Shown: positions 51,900-60,902 of the stretch, piece after piece
How positions within the stretch are numbered: position 1 is the stretch's first letter
Layout of the letters: every line of letters starts with the position of its first letter
Assembly: GCA_001604565.1 (NCBI GenBank)
Contig: LVBV01000017.1
Span: forward strand, 1 to 64,000
From: Puniceicoccales bacterium Verruco_01
Lineage (GTDB): Bacteria > Verrucomicrobiota > Verrucomicrobiia > Opitutales > Oceanipulchritudinaceae
Reading direction: 5' to 3'
Length of the DNA: 64,000 bases
Program-made: the position numbers and the translations under genes
The notes under the pieces: generated by a model
What the model was told of the DNA's origin: nothing
The model's input: only the letters and a program-made list of their open reading frames with translations
Databases searched by the model: none

Positions 51900-54464
51900 C
51901 TATTCCTTTTTTTCGTCGTTCGCGGGCATGTCCACTTCGACGAGGACGGGGACAGGCGACGCGTTATGGGGTTCCGTGAGTGAAAGAACGGGGACGGAGG
52001 GCTTGAGGGGACAAGTGGCGGCGGCGATTTCCACGCGGGCCGGGGCAAGACCCTCCGCAGTGGCGGAAAGGGCGATTTTGCCGGGCTCGCCGCGCCGGGT
52101 TTTCACGATCACCTGCGCGAGGCCGTTGAAGAGGCTGCGCTGCCAGACCATGCCCTCGGGAAACTGGTCGGCCTCGTGGCTCACGGGCGAGCCGTTGCCG
52201 ACGCCGACGATCCTGCCGGGGCCGGAAAGCGCGAAACGGACGAGGGTGTCCGCATCCGGAACAGCGCGGCCCTGCGCGTCTAGGACCTCCACCGTCACGA
52301 GCGAGACATCGTCGCCGTCGGCGGCAAGGGTCGTCTTGCGCGGAGTCAGGCGCACGGACGCGGGAGCGCCGGTGGTCTCCACAAAGTCCTCCATCACGGC
52401 CTTGCCGCCCACGTAGCCCCTCGCGAGGAGCTTGCCGGGTGCGAAGGGGACGGACCATTCCAGATGCCCGAATTTCTCCATCGTCTTTTTCCCGAGGCTT
52501 TTGCCGTTGAGGAACAGTTCCACCTCCTCGGCGTTGGAGAACACCCAGACCTCGATGGGCCTACCCTCGGATCCCTTCCAGTTCCAGTGCGGAAAAACGT
52601 GGATCACACTCTCTTTCGTCCACCACGCCTTGTAGTAAAAATACGTATCCTTGGGGAAGCCGCAGGTGTCCATGACGCCGAAGCCGCTCGCGATCGCGGG
52701 CCAGCCGAAGGGCGAAGGCTCGCCCCGGTAGTCGAAGCCCGTCCAGCGGAAGGCTCCGGCGGCCCACTTGCGCGCCTCGTAGTGCGGGACGGATTCCCCC
52801 GCAAGAACGAACCACTTCTCCTTGTAGCGGTCGTATGCGGGAAGCAGGCAGGCGGCCATGTCCTGCACGTAGATCCCGCGCGTGCAGCAGCCCGCGCCCT
52901 CCTCGGTGCCCACGGTGGGCTTGTCCGGGAACTGTGCGTGGAAGGAGTCCATGTCGCCGTGGTTGAAGTAGTTGAAGCCCATGACCTCGGTGGTCGTGGA
53001 GCTGCCAACGCCCCAGCCGCCGCTGATCGCCACGGTGAAGGGGCGCGTGTCGTCGAAGAGCCGTCCGTAATCCTGCATCCGGCGCGTGACGAGCTCCCCC
53101 TTGGGATTGCCCTCCAGCGCCCATTCCTCGTTGCCGACGCTCCAGAGGATGACGCTCGGGTGGTTGCGGTCGCGTAGGATCATCTCCCGCAGGTCGCCAA
53201 GCTCCTTCTCGTTCACGCCAGTCTCGCGCGTCTCGTCCAGAACGAGCATTCCCAGCTCGTCGCAGGCGTCCAGAACCTCCGGGGTCGGCGGGTTGTGGCT
53301 CGTGCGCAGGGCGTTGCAGCCCATTTCCTTGAGAAGGCGGATGCGCTCGTAGTTCAGGGAATCGCCGATCGCCGCGCCCACGCCCGCGTGGTCCTGATGG
53401 TTGTTCGTGCCGTTGATCTGCACGCGCTTGCCGTTCAGGTGAAAGCCATCGTTGGCCGTCCACTCGATCTTGCGGATGCCAAGGCGCGTCTCCACGCGGT
53501 CGATCTCCTTGCCGCTCGCGACGACGATCGTCGCAAGACGGTAAAGGTTCGGATGTTCGATATCCCAGAGCGCGGGCCCCTTCACGGGGATGGCGCTCTC
53601 GAAAGTGGCCTCCGCCGCCGGGGCGAGGACGGCGGGAACCGTCTCGGCCTGCGCGACAACCTCTCCCTTCGGGGAATACAGGACGCTGCGGACCAGAAGC
53701 ACCGCCTCCGCGGGCGAGTCGTTCCGCACCGTGGCGGACGCCTTCACCGTCGCGACGGCAAGATCTGCGGAAAGGTCGCTGCGGACAAAGACGCCGTGGC
53801 GGGCGACGTGGACGGGGGCGGTCTTGAGGAGCCACACATTGCGGTAGATCCCCGCGCCCTCATAGAACCAGCCCTCCTCAAGCGTCGCGTCGGCGCGCAC
53901 GACAATCGTGTTTTCCCCGCCGTAGTTGAGGTACTCGGTCATGTCGTAGGCGAAGGAGGCGTAGCCGCTCTCCTTCGTCCCAAGGTAAAATCCGTTCACC
54001 CACACCCGCGAGTCGCGGAAGATCCCGTCGAACTCCACAAAAATGCGGCGCCCGAGGTCCTCCTGCGGAACGACGAATTTGCGCCGGTACCAGCCGACGC
54101 TGTTCTCGGGAAAGAGTTTGCCGAGGGCCTTGTAGCCGTGGGAGTGGCTCCCGCGCGCGTCGAAGGGCAGCGCCACCGCCCAGTCGTGCGGCAGGGTGAC
54201 CTCCTGCCACTGCGAATCGTCGAATTTCTCCGCCGCCGCGCCCTCCGCGCGGCCCGCCTTGGAAAAGTAGTTGAAGGCCGTGCCCACGGGCACCGCGTCA
54301 AAATCGCGCGTCCCGCCCCGGGAATCGCCTAGGGCAAAACGCCAGCCCTCGTTCAGGAGCAGGCGCTCCCTTCCGGGGGTACCTTCCGCGGCGGACAGGG
54401 AGGCGGGAAGCAGCGGCAGCAGGGCCGCCGCGGTGAGAATCAGTGTGTGGAGGGGACGGATCAT
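51900..54464 (-). CDS. Exported GH2 beta-galactosidase-type glycosidase (854 aa)
   Basis: Signal peptide 1-25, jelly roll (LNEGWRFALGD, VTLPHDWAVALPF), Ig-like domain, and barrel with LRTSHNPPTPEVLDACDELG, VILWSVGNEEWA (acid/base Glu446) and TVGTEEGAGCCTRG (likely nucleophile Glu521). A C-terminal DUF4982-like and Ig-like part ends with a Ser/Pro-rich stretch and KKE. Compared with the GH2 at 25842 it shares domain order but is a distinct sequence. The gene lies between the SSS symporter and galM, so it probably releases galactose outside the cytoplasm. Confidence 0.9.
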   Translation of the reverse strand: MIRPLHTLILTAAALLPLLPASLSAAEGTPGRERLLLNEGWRFALGDSRGGTRDFDAVPVGTAFNYFSKAGRAEGAAAEKFDDSQWQEVTLPHDWAVALPFDARGSHSHGYKALGKLFPENSVGWYRRKFVVPQEDLGRRIFVEFDGIFRDSRVWVNGFYLGTKESGYASFAYDMTEYLNYGGENTIVVRADATLEEGWFYEGAGIYRNVWLLKTAPVHVARHGVFVRSDLSADLAVATVKASATVRNDSPAEAVLLVRSVLYSPKGEVVAQAETVPAVLAPAAEATFESAIPVKGPALWDIEHPNLYRLATIVVASGKEIDRVETRLGIRKIEWTANDGFHLNGKRVQINGTNNHQDHAGVGAAIGDSLNYERIRLLKEMGCNALRTSHNPPTPEVLDACDELGMLVLDETRETGVNEKELGDLREMILRDRNHPSVILWSVGNEEWALEGNPKGELVTRRMQDYGRLFDDTRPFTVAISGGWGVGSSTTTEVMGFNYFNHGDMDSFHAQFPDKPTVGTEEGAGCCTRGIYVQDMAACLLPAYDRYKEKWFVLAGESVPHYEARKWAAGAFRWTGFDYRGEPSPFGWPAIASGFGVMDTCGFPKDTYFYYKAWWTKESVIHVFPHWNWKGSEGRPIEVWVFSNAEEVELFLNGKSLGKKTMEKFGHLEWSVPFAPGKLLARGYVGGKAVMEDFVETTGAPASVRLTPRKTTLAADGDDVSLVTVEVLDAQGRAVPDADTLVRFALSGPGRIVGVGNGSPVSHEADQFPEGMVWQRSLFNGLAQVIVKTRRGEPGKIALSATAEGLAPARVEIAAATCPLKPSVPVLSLTEPHNASPVPVLVEVDMPANDEKKE

Positions 54465-54505
54465 GAGGAAGAATGCGGAGGGGTTGGCAACTTCGATGAG
54501 AACTG

Positions 54506-54565
54506 AAAAAGGTTCCCGGACGGTTCTCCCTCCGGCAACCGTAATACCGGTCACCGGAGGGAGAA
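54506..54565 (-). terminator. Intercistronic hairpin upstream of GH2, possible attenuator
   Basis: A perfect 12-bp stem (54554-54565 with 54524-54535) with an 18-base loop occurs between the symporter stop and the GH2 start. A five-T run follows only after 13 bases. It might reduce, rather than stop, transcription into GH2 and galM. Confidence 0.4.
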
Positions 54566-54612
54566 TTTCCCGGAGACACATGAAAAGCCCGACGGACGCG
54601 AATGCGTCCTGG

Positions 54613-56295
54613 CTAGGAAAGCCAGAAGCTGAAGTAGAGATACATGCAGGCGACAAGGCCCAGCACGACGCACGCAAGGACCGTATTGGTGGTGTCCCAG
54701 CTCGCCTTGACCTCCGGGTCGTTGGCGACGGTGCTGTAGGTGAGGCCCTTCGTCTTCTCCTCGGAGGGGGGCTGCGTGAGGAAGCTGGCGGCGATGATGA
54801 TCGCCGAACTCAGGACCAGCAGGACGCCCGTCGCATACAGGAAGTTGAAGTCGCCGATGGCGGCCAGCCACGAGGGATCGTGGATCTTGCCCGCCTCCGC
54901 GCCGAAGAAGGTCTGGATGGCGAGCTTGGCCATGCCGAGGACGAAGCCCGCGCCGAGGCCCCACACCGCGCCGTGGGCGTTGATGCGCTTCCAGAAAAGG
55001 CCCAGGACGAAGACCGCGCAGATCGGCGGGGCCATGTAGCCCTGCACGCTCTGGAGGTACTGGTAGAGGCCGCCTTCGGAGACGGACTTCATGACCGGGA
55101 TCCAGAGGATGCCAAGGCCCACGACAACCGCCGTGGCGATGCGTCCGATGAAGACGTAATGCTCCGACGTGCGCCCCGGCTTGAGCTTCTCGTACACGTC
55201 CACCGTGAAGAGGGTGGCGCTGGAGTTGAAGAGCGAGGCGAGCGAGCTCATGAGCGCGGCGAGCAAGCACGCGACGATCAGGCCGCGGATGCCGGTCGGC
55301 AACAGGCTCGTGACGAGCGTCGGGAACACCATGTCGCCGTTCACCACGCTGGAGCCGTCCGCAAGAACCTTCATCGGGATGTGGATCAGGCCCTTTTCAT
55401 TGAGGGCCCAGCCGATGAGTCCGGGGACGAGGAAGATGAGGACCGGTGTCACCTTGAAGAGGCCGCCGAGGAGCGCGCCGCGACGAGCCTGTGTAAGGTT
55501 CTTCGCCGCAAGGGTGCGCTGGACGATGTACTGGTCGGTGCACCAGTACCACACGCCGATGATGGGCGAGGCGATGAGGACGCCAAGCCACGGGAAGCCC
55601 GGATCGGAAAGCGGGCGCCAGAGGGCAAACTGCTCTGCATGGGGCTTGGCCATCGCAACGAGTTCACCCCAGCCGCCGAGCATCGAAAGTCCGTAGAAGG
55701 AGATGAAGCAGGCGCCGAGGATCATGAGGATGGCCTGCGGGGCCTCCGTGTACATAACTGCTCTCATGCCACCGACAATCGTGTAGATGCCGGTGAGGAT
55801 GACCGTGAGGAAGGCGCCCACCCAGAAGGCCGCCTCGGGGCTGCCGAAGGTGTCCGGAAGCAGCGCGCTGAAGACGAGCGCGCCCGCGTACACCGTGACG
55901 GACACCTTGGTGAAGACGTAGGCCACGAGCGACACGATGGAAAGGATCCACCGCGCCTTGGGGCTGAAGCGCCGCTCCAGATATTCCGGCATCGTGAAGA
56001 CGCCGCTCTTGTAATAGAAGGGGACGAAGAAGTACGCCAGGAGCACCAGCACCCACGCGTGAAGTTCCCAGTGCGCCATCGCAAGGCCCGTCGTCGCGCC
56101 CTGCCCGGCAAGGCCCACGACGTGTTCCGAGCCGATGTTCGAGGAGAAGATGGAAGCGCCGATGAGGAAGAAACCGGCGTTGCGGCCCGCGAGAAAATAA
56201 TCCGCGGTGTTCTTGAGATGCCTGCTGCACCAGAGGGCGATGCCCGCGATGATGCCGAAATATACGGCGATAATGGACCAGTCGAGCCAGGTCAT
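54613..56295 (-). CDS. Sodium:solute symporter (SSS family), probable arabinose or galactose uptake
   Basis: A 560-aa inner-membrane carrier with about 14 helices. SSS features are NTADYFLAGRNAGFFLIGAS and SSNIGSEHVVGLAGQGA near the N-terminus, GGMRAVMYTEAPQAILM and the SSLASLFNSSATLFTVDVYE region. The start at 56295 (MTWLDWSIIAVYFGI) gives the usual first helix. The gene follows araD by 70 bases within the ara set, so L-arabinose, galactose or a galactoside are likely substrates, moved with Na+. The exact sugar is inferred. Confidence 0.92.
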   Translation of the reverse strand: MTWLDWSIIAVYFGIIAGIALWCSRHLKNTADYFLAGRNAGFFLIGASIFSSNIGSEHVVGLAGQGATTGLAMAHWELHAWVLVLLAYFFVPFYYKSGVFTMPEYLERRFSPKARWILSIVSLVAYVFTKVSVTVYAGALVFSALLPDTFGSPEAAFWVGAFLTVILTGIYTIVGGMRAVMYTEAPQAILMILGACFISFYGLSMLGGWGELVAMAKPHAEQFALWRPLSDPGFPWLGVLIASPIIGVWYWCTDQYIVQRTLAAKNLTQARRGALLGGLFKVTPVLIFLVPGLIGWALNEKGLIHIPMKVLADGSSVVNGDMVFPTLVTSLLPTGIRGLIVACLLAALMSSLASLFNSSATLFTVDVYEKLKPGRTSEHYVFIGRIATAVVVGLGILWIPVMKSVSEGGLYQYLQSVQGYMAPPICAVFVLGLFWKRINAHGAVWGLGAGFVLGMAKLAIQTFFGAEAGKIHDPSWLAAIGDFNFLYATGVLLVLSSAIIIAASFLTQPPSEEKTKGLTYSTVANDPEVKASWDTTNTVLACVVLGLVACMYLYFSFWLS

Positions 56296-56365
56296 AGGGG
56301 TGGAGTTTGGAGTTACGGGGAGGAGACTATTGTAGTCGTTGAATGGTTCGGGAAGCAAGGCGCGT

Positions 56366-57091
56366 TCAGCCTTGCGGGGAGGCGCCGGCGCCGCCGCTCT
56401 GGCCGTAGTAGGCCTTCGCGCCGTGCTTGCGCAGGAAATGTTTGTCGATGAGGTGATCCGGGGCCGGAGTGGCCCGGGGGTTGAGGGAAAGGGTGCGCAG
56501 GGCCATGTCCGCCACGATTTCGAGGGCCTGTGCGTATTCGACGGCCTTGAGGCCGGTCGTGTTCCAGACGAAGGGCCCGTGATTGCGGACGAGAACGGCG
56601 GGCATGTCAAGTGGATCGAGCGACGCGAAGCACTCCGCGATGACGTTACCCGTCTCCCACTCGTAATCGCCCGCGACCTCCACCGGACTCATGGCACGAG
56701 TGACGGGCACGGGGCCGTGGAAGTGGTCCGCGTGCGTCGTGCCCAAGCAGGGGATGTCCGCACCCGCCTGCGCGAAGGCCACCGCCGCACGCGAGTGCGT
56801 GTGCACCACGCTGCGGACGCCCCTCGATCCGAAGGCGAGGAAGAGGCGCCGATGCGTCGGCGTGTCGGAAGAGGGCCGCAGGCTCCCGCTCACGATCTTG
56901 CCGTCAAGATCCACGACCACCATGTCCTCCGCGCGGAGCTTCTCGTAGGGAACGCCGCTCGGCTTGATCGCGAAGACGCCTGCCGCCGCGTCGAACACGC
57001 TGACGTTGCCGAAGGTGAGGTCCACAAGGCCCGTCTTCGGGAGCAGGAGGTTCGCGGCGAGGGCTTCCTCGCGGATGGCGGCGTATTGCAT
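56366..57091 (-). CDS. araD: L-ribulose-5-phosphate 4-epimerase
   Basis: A 241-aa class II aldolase-fold enzyme converting L-ribulose 5-phosphate to D-xylulose 5-phosphate. Motifs are TFGNVSVFD, AIKPSGVPYEKL, SSDTPTHRRLF, the zinc ligands VVHTHS and THADHFHGP, and VRNHGPFVW. Length is normal. It follows araA by two bases. Confidence 0.95.
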   Translation of the reverse strand: MQYAAIREEALAANLLLPKTGLVDLTFGNVSVFDAAAGVFAIKPSGVPYEKLRAEDMVVVDLDGKIVSGSLRPSSDTPTHRRLFLAFGSRGVRSVVHTHSRAAVAFAQAGADIPCLGTTHADHFHGPVPVTRAMSPVEVAGDYEWETGNVIAECFASLDPLDMPAVLVRNHGPFVWNTTGLKAVEYAQALEIVADMALRTLSLNPRATPAPDHLIDKHFLRKHGAKAYYGQSGGAGASPQG

Positions 57092-57093
57092 GG

Positions 57094-58605
57094 CTAGAAA
57101 ATCCCCTTGAGGCCGTAGTACGCCTCGTTCCAGCGAAGTTGGCTGCGGAGTGCGGCAACGTCGGTCGCCCCGTCGATCGTGACGAGCTCCACGCCGGCCA
57201 TGGAGGCGAAGTCCTCCAGATGTTCGGCGGTGACGGAGTAGGAAAAGGCGGTGTGGTGGCCGCCGCCCGCGTAAATCCAAGCTGCCGCGCCCTTTTTCAG
57301 GTCCGGGAGAGGCTTCCAGAGGATGCGCGAAACCGGCAGCTTCGGCAGGTCCTGTTCCGGCTCCACGGCTTCCACGGCGTTCGCCACGATGCGGAAACGA
57401 TTGCCCATGTCCACGAGGGCCGCCGCCATCGCGGGGCCGCTCTTGCCGCTAAACACAAGGCGCACCGGGTCGGCCTTGCCGCCGATGCCAAGGGGATGGA
57501 TCTCGCAGGAAGGCTTCGCACTGGCGATGGAGGGGCAGACCTCCAGCATGTGCGCGCCGAGGATCATCGGGCCCTTCGGGTCGAGATGGTAGGTGTAGTC
57601 CTCCATGAAGCTCGTGCCCTTGTCGATGCCCTGCGCCATCACCTTGCAGACACGGACCATCGCCGCCTGCTTCCAGTCGCCCTCCGCGCCAAAGCCGTAG
57701 CCCTGCGCCATGAGCCTCTGCGAGGCGATGCCGGGGAGCTGCGCGAGGCCCCAGAGGTCCTCGAAAGTATCCGTGTAGGCATGGTAGCCGCCCGCTTCAA
57801 GGAAGGCGCGCAGGCCCAGCTCGATCCTCGCCGCCGTGACGAGACTCGCGCGCTTTTCGCCGCCCTTCCTGAGCGACGGCTGCATGACGTAGCTTGCCTC
57901 ATACTCGGCGCAGAGTTTTTCCGCCTCGGCGTCGGAAATGGAGTTCACCACCTTCACGAGGTCGCCCACGGCATGGAAATTCACGTTCATGCCGAAGCGG
58001 ATCGCCGCCTCCACCTTGTCGCCGTCCGTCACGGCCACGTAGCGCATGTTGTCGCCGAAGCGGCAGAGCTTGAGGTTGCGGAACTCGTAAAGGCCCAGCG
58101 CCGCGCGGGTCCACACGCCGATGCGCTCCGCCACTTCCGGGTCCTCCCAGTGGCCGACGACGACCTTTCTCTCCAGCCGCATGCGCGACATGGCGTAGCC
58201 GAACTCGCGGTCGCCGTGCGCGGACTGGTTGAGGTTCATGAAATCCATGTCGATCGTCGCCCACGGGATGTCGCGGTTGAACTGCGTGTGCAGGTGGCAA
58301 AGGGGCTTCTTGAGGATCGAAAGGCCGTTCACCCACATCCTCGCAGGCGAGAACGTGTGCATCCAAGCGACGATGCCCACGCACTTCTTCGATGCATTGG
58401 CCTCGGTGCAGAGGGTCGTGATGGCGTCCGGGGTCGTGAGGACCGGCTTGAAGACGACCTTCACCGGGATCGCCTTCGAGGCGCCTAGGTGCGCGGCGAT
58501 CTTCGCCGAGTGTTCGTCCACGGTCTTGAGGACCGCCTCGCCATACAGGTGCTGGCTGCCCGTCACAAACCAGATTTCGAGGTCTTTTTCAAAAATACCG
58601 CTCAT
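57094..58605 (-). CDS. araA: L-arabinose isomerase
   Basis: A 503-aa enzyme converting L-arabinose to L-ribulose. [13 protein letters not shown] at the N-terminus, [24 protein letters not shown] and [12 protein letters not shown] are all diagnostic; length is that of bacterial AraA. It is located between araB (51 bases upstream) and araD (two bases downstream). Confidence 0.97.
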   Translation of the reverse strand: MSGIFEKDLEIWFVTGSQHLYGEAVLKTVDEHSAKIAAHLGASKAIPVKVVFKPVLTTPDAITTLCTEANASKKCVGIVAWMHTFSPARMWVNGLSILKKPLCHLHTQFNRDIPWATIDMDFMNLNQSAHGDREFGYAMSRMRLERKVVVGHWEDPEVAERIGVWTRAALGLYEFRNLKLCRFGDNMRYVAVTDGDKVEAAIRFGMNVNFHAVGDLVKVVNSISDAEAEKLCAEYEASYVMQPSLRKGGEKRASLVTAARIELGLRAFLEAGGYHAYTDTFEDLWGLAQLPGIASQRLMAQGYGFGAEGDWKQAAMVRVCKVMAQGIDKGTSFMEDYTYHLDPKGPMILGAHMLEVCPSIASAKPSCEIHPLGIGGKADPVRLVFSGKSGPAMAAALVDMGNRFRIVANAVEAVEPEQDLPKLPVSRILWKPLPDLKKGAAAWIYAGGGHHTAFSYSVTAEHLEDFASMAGVELVTIDGATDVAALRSQLRWNEAYYGLKGIF

Positions 58606-58656
58606 ATTGAAATTGTTGCAGGTAAATGATTTGAATGTTGTACGGAGGAATGCGTC

Positions 58657-60345
58657 CTAGGCGGCGCTCTGCTCCTTCTGGATCTTGATAAGTTCCTTCA
58701 TGATGCCCGAGAGGTCCTCCGTCTTCACCCCGCCGAAGGCATCGTGCAGCTTGCGGTAGAGCTCGAAGAGCCGGTTGTAGACGGCGTGGTTTTCCGGAAT
58801 CGGCTTGTACACCACATCCTTCACACCCGTCATGGCCTTCATCGCGTCCGCAAAGCTGTCGTGTCCTCCATTGGCTTTGCCCGCCATGACCGCCGCGGCC
58901 ACCGCCGCGCCGAGGGCGCAGGCCTGACCGGAGCGCGCGACGCGCATCTCGCGTCCCGTCACGTCGGCATACACCTGCATGAGGAAGGGATCCTTCTCGG
59001 CAATGCCGCCGCAGCAGACAATCGTGTCCACCGGCACGCCGTACTCGGCGATGCGCTCCACAATCATCCGCGCGCCGAAGGCCGTGGCCTCGATCAGCGC
59101 CCGGTAAATCTCCGCCTGCGTGGTGCGGAGCGTCTGCCCGACGAGAAGGCCGCTCAGAAGCTGGTCCACGAGGATCGTGCGGTTCCCGTTGTTCCAGTCG
59201 AGGGCGAGGAGACCGCTCTGGCCGGGTTTCTGACCGCGAATCTCGGCGGAAAGCCGCGCGTGATCGGCGCCCGAGCCCTTCAGGACCACCTCCACCCACC
59301 AGCGGAAAATGTCGCCCACGGCGCTCTGGCCCGCCTCGATGCCGAAGCATCCCGGCAGGATCGAGCCGTTCACGATGCCGCAGATGCCGGGGATGTCCGC
59401 CACCTTGCGACCCGCGCCCGCCACCGTGCAGTCGCACGTGGAGGTGCCGATGGCCTTGACGACCACGCCCTCGCGCACGCCCGAGCCGATCGCCCCGTAG
59501 TGCACGTCGAACTGGCCGATCGCGATCGGGATGCCGACTTCAAGGCCGAGCTTTTCCGCCCACTCGGAGCAAAGTTCGCCTGCCTTGTGCGAAGCGTCGT
59601 ACGCCTTCGTGTAAAGATGCGGGAGAAGCTCCGCGAGACGGGGATCGAGTTTTGAAAGAAACTCCGCATCCGGCAGACCGCCCCAGTCCTCCGAATAAAA
59701 CGCCTTGTGCCCGGCGGCGCAGGCGCCCCGGCGGATTTCGCGCGGGTTCTTCACGCCCGCCAGAACCGAGGGCACCCAGTCCGCCAGCTCCACCCAGCTC
59801 CACGCCGCCGCGAAGACCTCCGGGGAGGTGCGCGCGCAGTGAAGAATCTTGCTCCACCACCACTCCGACGAATACGTGTTGCCACACTTGGCGACGTATT
59901 GGGGGCGGATTTGCCGCGCCAGCGCCGTGATCTCAGCGGCTTCGGCGGAGGAGGTGTGGTCCTTCCAGAGCCAGCAGAGCGCCGCCTTGTTTCCCGCAAA
60001 GCGGGGATCGGAGGAGAGCGCGCGGTTCTTGGCGTCCACCGGGATCGGCGAGGAACCGGTCGTGTCCACGCCGATACCGATCACGTTCGAAAGGGAGAAA
60101 TCCGGGTGCGTCTTCTTCGCCTTCGCGAAGGCGAGAGTCAGGGACTCCGAAAGGCCCGCGAGATAGTCGGCGGGGTTCTGCCGCGCAAGGTGGGGATCGC
60201 CAGCGTCATAGACGACGCCCGCCTCGCCGGTCGGGTAGTTGAACACACCCGAGCCCAGCTCCTCGCCGTTTGTAGGGTTGACGAGGAGAGCGCGGACGGA
60301 ATTGGTGCCGTAGTCAAAACCAAGGGTAGCCAGCATCGCGCCCAT
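58657..60345 (-). CDS. araB: Ribulokinase
   Basis: A 562-aa FGGY-family kinase phosphorylating L-ribulose. It has GFDYGTNSVRALL (phosphate 1), DTTGSSPIPVD, GQFDVHYGAIGSG, GTSTCDCTV and CCGGIAEKDPFLMQVYAD. The start at 60345 (MGAMLATLGFDYG) was chosen; a GTG just upstream and an ATG three codons in are also possible. It is the first gene of araB-araA-araD-symporter-GH2-galM, and a palindrome lies 41 bases upstream. Confidence 0.96.
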   Translation of the reverse strand: MGAMLATLGFDYGTNSVRALLVNPTNGEELGSGVFNYPTGEAGVVYDAGDPHLARQNPADYLAGLSESLTLAFAKAKKTHPDFSLSNVIGIGVDTTGSSPIPVDAKNRALSSDPRFAGNKAALCWLWKDHTSSAEAAEITALARQIRPQYVAKCGNTYSSEWWWSKILHCARTSPEVFAAAWSWVELADWVPSVLAGVKNPREIRRGACAAGHKAFYSEDWGGLPDAEFLSKLDPRLAELLPHLYTKAYDASHKAGELCSEWAEKLGLEVGIPIAIGQFDVHYGAIGSGVREGVVVKAIGTSTCDCTVAGAGRKVADIPGICGIVNGSILPGCFGIEAGQSAVGDIFRWWVEVVLKGSGADHARLSAEIRGQKPGQSGLLALDWNNGNRTILVDQLLSGLLVGQTLRTTQAEIYRALIEATAFGARMIVERIAEYGVPVDTIVCCGGIAEKDPFLMQVYADVTGREMRVARSGQACALGAAVAAAVMAGKANGGHDSFADAMKAMTGVKDVVYKPIPENHAVYNRLFELYRKLHDAFGGVKTEDLSGIMKELIKIQKEQSAA

Positions 60346-60386
60346 CACATTGACAAACGGAAATGAACCGATAAAGCCGCCAGCGA

Positions 60387-60399
60387 CTTTACAGTAAAG
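60387..60399. promoter_or_regulatory. Operator-like palindrome upstream of araB
   Basis: CTTTAC-A-GTAAAG is a perfect 13-bp inverted repeat centred at 60393, 41 bases before the araB start. Position and symmetry suit a repressor site, but no regulator gene is near. Confidence 0.4.
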
Positions 60400-60444
60400 C
60401 GGGCTGTCGTGCTCTTCACACGCGGCATTCGTGCGGGAGCCGGA

Positions 60445-60819
60445 CTATCCGACCGTGCCGTCCTTGCGGTGATGCAGGCCGAGGCGGTTTCCGTCGGGAT
60501 CGAGGAAGCCCGCCATCTCGCACACCGGGGTGTCCACCGGGCCGAAGACCACTTGCACTCCCTTGGCAAGGAGATGTTCCACGGCGCTCTGCACGCTCGC
60601 CACGGCAATGTAGAGCATGCCGCTCGGCAGAGGATCGCGCCCCTCGCTCTTCTTGGGGGCATAGAGGGCCAGGGTCGTCTGGTTGAGATCGAATTCCGCC
60701 CAGCCGAATTCGTCGTTCTTCCACAACAATTTGAGTCCCAGCACGTCGCGGTAGAATTCCACGCTGCGGTCGAGGTCGCTCACCTCGTAGGAGACAAAGT
60801 CCGTTCCCTTGATTTGCAT
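60445..60819 (-). CDS. VOC-family (glyoxalase/dioxygenase fold) protein (124 aa)
   Basis: The paired beta-alpha-beta-beta-beta fold is shown by FVSYEVSDLDRSVEFYRDVL, LGLKLLWKN and FLDPDGNRLGLHHR at the C-terminus. Metal ligands usual for glyoxalase I are only partly clear. Function may be lyase, isomerase or resistance. ATG at 60819 is preferred; a TTG six codons earlier is also in frame. It ends 99 bases upstream of araB and is separate from that operon. Confidence 0.85.
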   Translation of the reverse strand: MQIKGTDFVSYEVSDLDRSVEFYRDVLGLKLLWKNDEFGWAEFDLNQTTLALYAPKKSEGRDPLPSGMLYIAVASVQSAVEHLLAKGVQVVFGPVDTPVCEMAGFLDPDGNRLGLHHRKDGTVG

Positions 60820-60902
60820 GGCGGAAGCGAATTTCAATTACTTTCAGGGTGAACGCAAGTTCATATTACAAATTTTCCCGCGCTGCTTCGGGAGAAGCCG
60901 CC

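Noticed and set aside
54271-56451. 726-aa + strand frame opposite the SSS symporter
   Set aside because: It is antisense to a clear membrane transporter and has a charge-rich random composition.
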